14,176 nucleotides of DNA from positions 1 to 14,176 of the forward strand of contig CAZWYY010000072.1 in NCBI GenBank assembly GCA_964638895.1. Direction: 5' to 3'. This stretch comes from JAFGGG01 sp964638895 (GTDB lineage: Bacteria > Spirochaetota > Spirochaetia > SZUA-6 > RPPD01). Positions 9,001-12,700 of the stretch are shown here, one piece after another. The notes below the pieces were generated by a model, which saw nothing but the letters and a program-made list of their open reading frames with translations, had not been told where the DNA came from and made no database searches. A program made the position numbers and the translations under genes. The first letter of the stretch is position 1. The number at the start of each line of letters is the position of its first letter.

Positions 9001-9709
9001 CACCGAACTCTTTCTCGATATCCTTTGGATCAATCTTGTTGTGACGCTTGAAATACCGTCGCCGGTGTTCGCACAAATAAGAATTATGTTCTCTTAACTC
9101 CCTGTGGTCGGGCAACAGGCTCCAAACCGTAAAAGGATTGTTATCGATAAGATTGGTCTCAGGAGCGTACCACGATGTTATACCCTCCATACTGATATCC
9201 TTGACGGGTATTTTATGTAACACCTCCGTGTTTTTTTTGCCCATTACTTTAAGGTCCGAAAGCGCGCACCCGTCCAGGGTATTCCCCTGAACCGTAATAC
9301 GTATTTTATCCGTTACCGCATTATCATACGACAGATCTATTATTTCATGACCCGAACGGAGTGCGCACCGGGTGGCCCCCGTAAAGGCGATCCATGTCGT
9401 ATCCTGTAAAAACTCTATGGTGATCCTCGCCGGCTGGGTAAAAGCCGCGTCCAGGCTTACGGCATAAACGCGCGTGGTATTCTTCAAAGTTAGCTCCGCC
9501 CAGGCATACTGACTGCCGCTTTGAAAACCCCAGGAGCTTGCCGTATCGTCATCATAAAGATAAAGCACAGGCGCGTTGGAAGCCGTATTGGAGCTGGCGA
9601 CACCTTTGTCTATTTCAATCAACGGCAACTCACTCTGCGCGGAAACTGAAAATATTATTCCGCATACAAGTAGTAAAACAAGAATAAATCGTTTGGTGTG
9701 TGTCTTCAT
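1..9709 (-). CDS. Giant secreted Rhs/YD-repeat polymorphic toxin-type protein (3' partial)
   Basis: The frame stays open from the ATG at 9709 to the window edge (at least 3236 codons) and crosses the run of Ns in phase. Order of parts: signal peptide (residues 1-24), discoidin-like domains (about 27-560), Ig-like and FN3-like domains (about 567-1090), a ZU5-like domain (about 1095-1230), the Rhs shell-entry motif LPGKNGFDFVLKRTYDS (about 1280-1295), about 40 YD repeats (about 1815-3120) and the RHS core ending at DPRGL (3216-3220). Known Rhs proteins form a hollow YD-repeat shell enclosing a C-terminal toxin that is cut free after DPxGL. Only 16 residues follow the motif here, so the toxin is unseen and its activity cannot be named. 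The start is supported by GGGGAG six bases upstream and by the signal peptide directly after it. There is no PAAR or TcB/SpvB-type N-terminus, so Sec export to the cell surface is more likely than type VI loading. The family assignment is secure; the function as a toxin is inferred. Confidence 0.95.
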   Translation of the reverse strand, partial: MKTHTKRFILVLLLVCGIIFSVSAQSELPLIEIDKGVASSNTASNAPVLYLYDDDTASSWGFQSGSQYAWAELTLKNTTRVYAVSLDAAFTQPARITIEFLQDTTWIAFTGATRCALRSGHEIIDLSYDNAVTDKIRITVQGNTLDGCALSDLKVMGKKNTEVLHKIPVKDISMEGITSWYAPETNLIDNNPFTVWSLLPDHRELREHNSYLCEHRRRYFKRHNKIDPKDIEKEFGDEFEKHWHGFKNMRSRCQSLKFAGSALLELEEPYNIESIMIHFTEDKDSTVRLFVFSEDKWQKVDEIDTDGRIGWYRKDFAPLLDNVHKVKIEQSGSLRLRGGIGEIELWGYGNYKGDTHQPVVLPPQSSLAADFTAIFDYEQQDEKEHVLEIETDDITQDLSIELNGREYTPSRLWPAGDHTIFEFDIPPDHYWEGDNFIKIKADGSDSSVYNIRLREKSQYGIQPVIPGKLGDALLYTQQEINGTQEWTFPAETYIKQVELYAFENIDYQVWVHSEGQWRQLSLKQAAAGVHVYEGGICADALKIDPLNTQFLGEVRVLGSHTLDKAPEVDILWPQNEQEVLTLFRNSLFVTGFVDNTDATVTINGESVDQCGHYFWTRIKDKDISVGDDGYFTITALATDQKARTNAHTIRVLVSEMVALWLNLPDEVYYTNLDHIDIEGKIIPWQYKSVTINDVEVDKEKQTFLFTQPLTDGLNLIKIQVMDTHKDVILKTVYRKVVRTDNLIRLTIKSPQSSSYVNAQEVKVSGEVYSLSPVRVFVNGKQTPVSNGMFISSAVRLIEGENSISVTADDDFGNTAQKTIIVYKDATAPTLTLSHPADGFISTVSTVSFTGTVNDANVVWVYVNNVSASVKNANFSLQQTFNDGFHTIEIKAVDGAGNESPAITIGIIVDTVPPADFEIQSNAESWVNNPTPTVTFETADATSGMDRYELSLDGGAYSVVNSPYTFGTLADGEHTVTVRAYDHAGWKTEAQAKLYIDTTPPGIPSGFRTIPGNRKMILRWLRPDDDVIEYRLYRDQSWNEPFKTIEAAAKLSQFTDESLPNGQAFNYRIVAVDKAHNLSASSPWVEGVVALGREPYSYEQGAVVEYENVTLVIKKESAPATVKEIRVTEFISEDLEDLAWYPLVSPIYNFSAVVEKDGHDVEQDHLEFEEDFIGFIHYDESKLPAGFPEENLDVYYFDPMWGRWFKVEKSGVDTEKNIIVFAANHFTSFSVQPTVLEDLSPQQLSEIGYNPFKTVSVHNGVTVSPQGGSAMTEMTELVLPGKNGFDFVLKRTYDSATAQGDGFGYGISVSLGFGIADIVFGTIVIDLLKLSIQALQSYAQSIEDRMKKVWYNAGDYSYSMGMGWRLNLPYIRGSNSSVLVRLPDGSFHSINKMKVTEGFNILGVYRNYTFECHENADFRLEVKQTRRDINYTNLIFSQQLSLPGWCLDSAKLIMNDGTTYKFKSNGSVDEIIDATGLNKIKFYYNGERKLDYIQDSMGRKIHFEYDEGFIIPRISRIWVEDPNGPQREIKYSLSSGLSDDLKIFLPKLDKAVDAGGREYNYEYEAKSCSTFGGSIKINFLSLFLDAITGGIFSLMGFDDITISGRIQADLVYVMSKASGPGIGTTEIDYKQKSLMSTTTEACDYFFGLFPTGVKIDYQVEQRLSVDKLKVYSEEDDSLTKTINYXXXXGHHQFISEETVENDGKTVTTYYYTSITRKRNRWVDDWDAVYEMLTNFFIEDPYTYEVIPLNTRILVEDTNHNILDDRRLEWNTGNATRTFTYEIPAGMPNAGTHTVTSTFPVTRIISQSKQRSANNKVITEYTYDLWANPIYTKESLHTGNRENVKEEWAYFLNADTPAAGIFNDHPSPYTEPELSRSMKNLPLGRIIKNTPPAESGITDPVYMITYYNYSGLGQMTASSQWTGTEWAETTYTYNPEHGSVESITTPNGHVKSVDYDYDFSRHPSVYYITTSDEDVADADGNTRDIVTVNAYAFATGNLVWSKNPRGYVTEYEYDNLGRVTKLTEPDDDNGEAVWDPRNGPRPHAGNNPVTGIVYNDQELWVKVTNAKGAVVFYDYDDKGNLIRIEKENNGQNDYSVVTVGYDPWGNIISITDPDNHTTNYSYDPKNMLNSITYPEENGHRAKRIMTFDYYHNVLTTVDENKNISEETYDMKDRLIRQLKYNGTEKIETFVYYDSLGNKAVAVDPLNHKTINIFDARNLLAKTIFPEEEFYEGGGTVTLSPYLRFEYDAAGLKIKEIQSMTGGEHETVLENDGLGRAYRTHTTYTDDRGTPRQAVQEIFYDANGNKVRVIDALNTALKHAGGNYYCNEYVYSAKDKVLRQNTAVQISGATGNLIEQGNITSYTYDKLGNVLSMTDPRGNSGSYGGDFTLIYHYDDLNRLIKGELPAGRGETAKRLAEFMYDPRGNVLEHKAADGGKAVYTYTARNRVYTEIVTGQGSNVSYTTTHEYDDVGNEILTRDNLGDETLKEYDNLNRLTRIEYPEGNIERFRYDKLGNTIQTTDGENHTTYFAYNAYNKLKANTDAKGKRFYYYYDRWGNKTRDVDPNNNVNTYVFDELNRMLKETNSLGFSYTYSYDAVGNITGTKDPNGTVGEYAYTPEYWIESITYTNGNEAHTISYEYDEAGFKKRADDNGVVTAYNTKNGVYVPDPYDKIYIQTTQAGQKSFSLVYAYDLMDRVTKLTYPTGRSVEYTYNNLGQLTGIPGFIDHEPEYNELGLLKLVTASNGVSAAYSYDGNARLKTINYQNADLQEIQSYELTYDNADNIVQKNHSRYSYDELNRLVYAELNGRFAVENREEEQVAGLAEKDFIGEGALDFNLKDEDIVKLDYNARSIGIDLGKRYYVSRVELRLQGDTKRLIPRSIKAFVSEINAKGDYKAVDDVAFVRHDGGTIELKFRQAREARFVKVHCYFDDRDIDNNPVDYATVSNNAVDIARVYYMIEWRHESYTYDDVGNRLTSVITLLSTTTVNYTYYKNTQGGNSQRLKSDGTYEYTYDNNGNLVKKTEIAGGAYWAYKFNVLNRLVAVRRSEDGGSETLIAQYVYNEAGFRIKKDSTEKGVTWYVFSASGSVLYEEKGDGEYKEYVYAFGRHFAKVEGKVSGDGSERKKYFYHTDHLGSTVAITNEAGETVWHNDYTPFGGLTGEYGTEEHDAKYTGKDLDTETGLYYFNARWYDAELGRFISQDPVKDGVNWYAYCGNNPLVFVDPRGLDYEGFKTPKNQDITSG
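50..436 (-). other. RHS repeat-associated core and predicted autocleavage site
   Basis: The last part of the array has YFYHTDHLGST (His at residue 3126), then YTPFGG, YTGKDLDTETGLYYFNARWY, LGRFISQDP, NWYAYCGNNP and finally DPRGL (3216-3220). These are the hallmark motifs of the RHS-associated core. Asp3195 (in SQDP) and Asp3216 (in DPRGL) match the aspartates needed for self-cleavage after the Leu in studied Rhs proteins. Only DYEGFKTPKNQDITSG follows before the edge, so the toxin tip is not visible. Confidence 0.92.
344..4265 (-). repeat. YD (RHS) repeat array
   Basis: About 40 units of roughly 20-30 residues match the YD pattern x-Y-x-Y-D-x-x-G-N/R-L-x-x-x-x-D-P-x-G-N. Clear examples are EYEYDNLGRVTKLTEP, FYDYDDKGNLIRIEKE, SYTYDKLGNVLSMTDPRGN and TYSYDAVGNITGTKDPNGT. 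The units are divergent at DNA level, which suggests an old array rather than a recent expansion. In solved Rhs/TcC structures such repeats form a spiral beta-sheet cocoon around the toxin. The array is interrupted near its end by a separate domain (850-1308). Confidence 0.93.
850..1308 (-). other. Discoidin-like domain nested in the YD array
   Basis: Residues about 2801-2954 break the YD pattern. They read as one beta-sandwich: NARSIGIDLGKRYYVSRVEL, then SIKAFVSEINAKGDY, then GGTIELKFRQ and ARFVKVHCYF. This order matches F5/8 type C or galactose-binding-like domains. A YD unit ends just before it (YSYDELNRLVYAEL) and another starts just after (SYTYDDVGNRL). It contains DDRDIDNNPVD, which looks like a calcium-binding loop. 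It is probably displayed on the outside of the shell; ligand unknown. Confidence 0.6.
4651..4660. other. Assembly gap (10 Ns)
   Basis: Ten Ns interrupt the Rhs gene. The minus-strand frame is open on both sides and has the same phase if the gap is exactly ten bases: TINY before, four unknown codons, then GHHQFISEE. The other two frames after the gap hit stops quickly, so the phase is well supported. The true gap length may differ by a multiple of three. Confidence 0.97.
4905..5960 (-). other. Rhs shell-entry region with two hydrophobic stretches
   Basis: Residues about 1250-1602 begin VSVHNGVTVSPQGGS and lead into LPGKNGFDFVLKRTYDS and, later, GMGWRLNLPYIRG, the pair of motifs that opens the barrel in many Rhs proteins. 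Between them is an unusual insert of about 50 residues with an apolar run (ISVSLGFGIADIVFGTIVI, about residues 1306-1324) followed by an amphipathic LLKLSIQALQSYAQ helix. A second apolar run, INFLSLFLDAITGGIFSLMG, lies near residues 1575-1594. Either could be buried in the shell or could insert into a membrane; the sequence does not decide. Confidence 0.6.
6020..6425 (-). other. ZU5-like beta-sandwich before the YD shell
   Basis: Residues about 1095-1230 include VEYENVTLVIKKESAPATV, then HYDESKLPAGFPEENLDVYY, and end with NHFTSFSV. The order (an early strand with 'vtl', a middle 'LPAG', then a Tyr/Trp-rich strand and a final HFT/S-F) is common just before YD or large surface domains and resembles ZU5-type domains. 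No protease triad or cleavage motif was identified. The name is a tentative fold assignment. Confidence 0.45.
6440..8012 (-). other. Ig-like and fibronectin III-like domains of the Rhs protein
   Basis: Residues about 567-1090 form about five Ig-like units followed by one FN3-like domain. Recurrent phrases are LFVTGFVDNTDATVTING, VKVSGEVYSLSPVRVFVNG and VSFTGTVNDANVVWVYVNN, each a short strand pair typical of bacterial Ig-like domains. A unit opening with DTVPP and containing SGMDRYELSLDGG resembles the repeats of the upstream gene. The last unit (DTTPPGIPSGF to ASSPWVEG) is FN3-like with RLYRD and YRIVAVD strands. They probably act as a stalk between the ligand-binding N-terminus and the YD shell. 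Confidence 0.75.
8693..8700 (-). repeat. Eight-G homopolymer in the Rhs coding sequence
   Basis: The minus strand has G8 in codons 337-339 (AGG GGG GGG, Arg-Gly-Gly), at the end of the second discoidin-like domain. The next bases are ATAGGTGAG, which hold TAG and TGA in the two alternative frames. It is a candidate slipped-strand phase-variation site. Confidence 0.8.
9231..9238 (-). repeat. Eight-A homopolymer in the Rhs coding sequence
   Basis: The minus strand reads GGC AAA AAA AAC at codons 157-160 (Gly-Lys-Lys-Asn). A run of eight As can slip during replication or transcription, and A AAA AAC is also a known type of ribosomal slippery heptamer. No downstream pseudoknot was recognised. 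Confidence 0.7.
9638..9709 (-). other. Sec signal peptide of the Rhs protein (residues 1-24)
   Basis: The N-terminus has a basic n-region (MKTHTKR), a hydrophobic core (FILVLLLVCGIIF) and a type I cleavage site SVSA before QSEL. A Cys at residue 16 lies in the hydrophobic core, but the residues before it (LLV) do not make a lipobox, so signal peptidase I processing is preferred. This places the protein outside the inner membrane. Confidence 0.85.
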
Positions 9710-9715
9710 TACCTA

Positions 9716-9721
9716 CTCCCC
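9716..9721 (-). promoter_or_regulatory. Shine-Dalgarno site of the Rhs gene
   Basis: On the minus strand GGGGAG is followed by six bases (TAGGTA) and then the ATG at 9709. It lies entirely in the 13-base gap after the TAA of the upstream gene. It fixes the start codon and shows that the Rhs gene has its own ribosome binding site within the operon. No promoter or terminator fits between the two genes. Confidence 0.85.
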
Positions 9722-9722
9722 G

Positions 9723-12700
9723 TTATTCCTTTGTATTCCCTGAACACCCGGGCTTTGTATTTAACATCTCGATTGTGATAACCGTCAATATATCATCATA
9801 GAAATCGTATGTATTTTGGCTGAAAATACAATTGATCACGGTGGGTTCCGCGCCTTTTTCCTCTTTAATTCCATATAACAAGTTATTCTCAAACCGGCAG
9901 CTCTCAATCGGCGGCGACGCAAACGTCTGTATGCCGATTTCATTATGCTCAAACACTGTGTTCTTTAGTGTCACCCGGGCGGCCGAATCTATCGTCAACC
10001 CGCGTTCGGCATCCTTTATAATAGCGCCGGTAATCTGCGCTTCTCCGCTTACGATAATTCCGCTCCATAAAGCATTTATATCTTCTTCTATGCCGAACTG
10101 TACCGCCTGTTCCAGAGTCAATCCTCCTTCCACGGTGAGGGAATGATCGATACCGGTGATGGGATCACTTACTATGGTTACATTGGCGCCGTTCAATACA
10201 GTTAGTCTGATATCCGGCGGCACGAGGATGTCGCCGCGTATAATGTGTTCACCGCTCCAGTATTCATGCGTATACAACCGCCCGATTTCTGTATTTCTCA
10301 CCGTCACAACCGCCTGGGCTGAACCCTGCATACCGTATCGGTCTTTTACCCGGAGAACCAGCGTATATTCACTCTCCCGGGCATATTGTTCTTCATGATA
10401 GTACTTATGCTGAGGATTTGCTTCAATTGAGCTGCTTCCGTCCCCGAACTCCCATTCATAGGTAAACGGCCCGTCTATGTCATAGACATACGCGGACAGC
10501 TCAAGCGGTTTCCCCGGTGTCGTCTCGAAATCCGCCAATGTTATCTCCGGCGGAGAGTTAACCCGTATCGACTGTCGAAATACATCCGATACATTCCCGG
10601 CAGTATCCGTGAGTATAGCCTGTAGTTCATAAGTTCCGTAAGAGGTTTTATTAAAACTGAAGCCGTGTTCTCCCGCAGTCAGGGTCTGTGCGGGAAATTC
10701 CTCGCTTCCCCCGTTGGGAAGTTGGAGTGTAAACACAACCGAAACTTCCCGGCTGATGTCCTCTATTATGTTATAATTAATCACGGCCGGAGGGGCATTC
10801 AGCACTATTTCTTCAGGCCCATCATTGAATTCGATATCAGGCGCCTCTAAATCCGCTTTTATTTCAGGGCTGATACCGATCTCCGACCAGTCACCGGCCC
10901 CGTTTCTCACCTTTGCCGCCGCATAAAAACTGTCGCCGTGCTTTAAGCTGAGATTTTCCAAAACGATATCCTCAACTTTAAGCGAAAACACCCCCTGTCC
11001 TGCCACAACTTCATGCCATTCGGCCTGCGCAAGGGTTTGCGCATCCGTATCCGATACCGCGGCATACGCATAATGTGTGATGCCGCTCTGTTCATCCGCA
11101 CTGCTTATACTCACGCCTTCAATTTTATGTTCAAATATTGTATATGGAGCGGACTCTACCACAGGGGTGGAAGGGACGGTCTTGTCTATGACAACCGCAT
11201 TACTCATTTTTATTTCCGACCATAGTCCTACCCCGTTTTTCACCGCGATTCGCACATATATACCAGAACCGTCCATTACCCCCTCAATTCCTGCCGAAAG
11301 CTCCGCAAAATCCACGGATATGTCCAAAAAACCCTTTGCGGTAAACACACTCCTCCAGCCTTTCGTAAACATGGAAGCATTTTCAAAGGTTCCTATCGAA
11401 TACCGGTATTCACTGATCCCTGACCGGTTGTCGGAGGCTTCGCAATAAATATGTACCGCATGCGAAGCATAAGGCGGCGTTATAAACTTGCTGATAACAG
11501 GCGCCGATCTGTCAACGACAACCGCGGGACTTATTCCCCATTGTTCGGAATTAACCCCGGTAACGCTTCGCGCTTTTACATAAAGCGCATAACTTCCTTC
11601 TGCAAATTTCTTGTCCTCCGCATCCAGAACAAGGAATTTTTCCTTTATTAAATCCGTATACACAATATTGCCGGATCCTATTTCACGCAGCTCAAGATTA
11701 TAACCTTCCAAAGGAACTTCATTATTATCCACATCCCAATCAAAGAATAACTGCGTGCCGGAAACCCTGGCCTGGACGCGGCTTATTTCCGGGGGTGCCC
11801 CTATCACAAGCGCACCTTTGCTGTACCCATATTCTGAAACCAATCCGGCCTGGTTGACACACATGCCGCGGTAAACAATAATATCTCCGGCGTTTGCCTG
11901 TGGAGCGGGACTGCTTACGGCAATCCGTGGTTCACTGGATGCATAATCCGCACTGTCCGCCGCGGGGACCCATTCCAGGTTCATATCCCACCGGCCATAG
12001 AGGGCTTTGTAGTGTTCTATCAAGGTAATATCTTCATAAGCCTGAATAAGCAGGTTCACATTAGAAAAATCTTCCACATAGAGCAGTTCATCGGAACCCG
12101 CTCCCCTTACAAGCTTTACTTCCGCGATATACGGCGCCGTTTCATCATAGAGTATACCGTTGCTCATACCCACGGAAGATAATCCGGCCCCGTTATAAGC
12201 GCGTACGGCAAAATACCATACATCACCATGCACACGATTAAAGGCTTGTCCTATAACCTCTTCTACCACTGCCTCACGCGTACCATCATCATCATACCAC
12301 GCGGCACCGACAAGCTCATTCTTATTTCTGATAATAGTCCACTGGTAACGTACGGTCCCGCTTTCGGGATCAGCATGCGTCCAAACCCAATGGGCACGCG
12401 GATACTGGGCGGTATTAATCACCTCACCCATATCTATTACCAATGGAACAGGCGGCGGCGTATTGTCAATTGTAATAACAGGCACAAGCCTGTCCGCGGA
12501 AAGACCCGCCTTGTTTGTCACCCTGAGTGTCAAGTACACCTTATCGCCGGTATTCATTGCCAGGGGATTGCCGTCCGTATCCGTTATAATCGGCACACGC
12601 ACACCCTTTTCCCCGGCCGTCAAATCAATCCAATCACCGGAAAGCGGCACAATAGCATTATCCTTATCCTGTTTTTCTAATAGTACGCTGACCTTATTAA

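Larger units (their letters stand above)
8030..9631 (-). other. N-terminal discoidin (F5/8 type C)-like beta-sandwich array
   Basis: Residues about 27-560 hold a series of beta-sandwiches resembling F5/8 type C or galactose-binding-like domains. The first (about 30-155) has the pattern RVYAVSLDAAF, then TTWIAFTGA, then IDLSYDN and a closing SDLKVMG strand. The second (about 175-350) carries IDNNPFTVW, close to the family's DGNPxTxW motif, with FVFSEDKWQKV and a closing GEIELWGYG; a charged, His/Arg-rich insert sits near its start. A less certain sandwich follows (about 365-465). The last (about 474-560) ends LGEVRVLGS. These folds usually bind carbohydrate or other surface ligands. The assignment is by eye; the fold class is likely and the ligand unknown. 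Confidence 0.6.

Noticed and set aside
9661..9706. Lipoprotein signal at Cys16 of the Rhs protein
   Set aside because: The residues before the Cys are LLV, with no small residue at -1, and the apolar core runs past it to a good SVSA site.
9710..9722. Promoter or terminator between the two genes
   Set aside because: Only 13 bases are present and they are filled by the ribosome binding site; no hairpin or -10 box fits.
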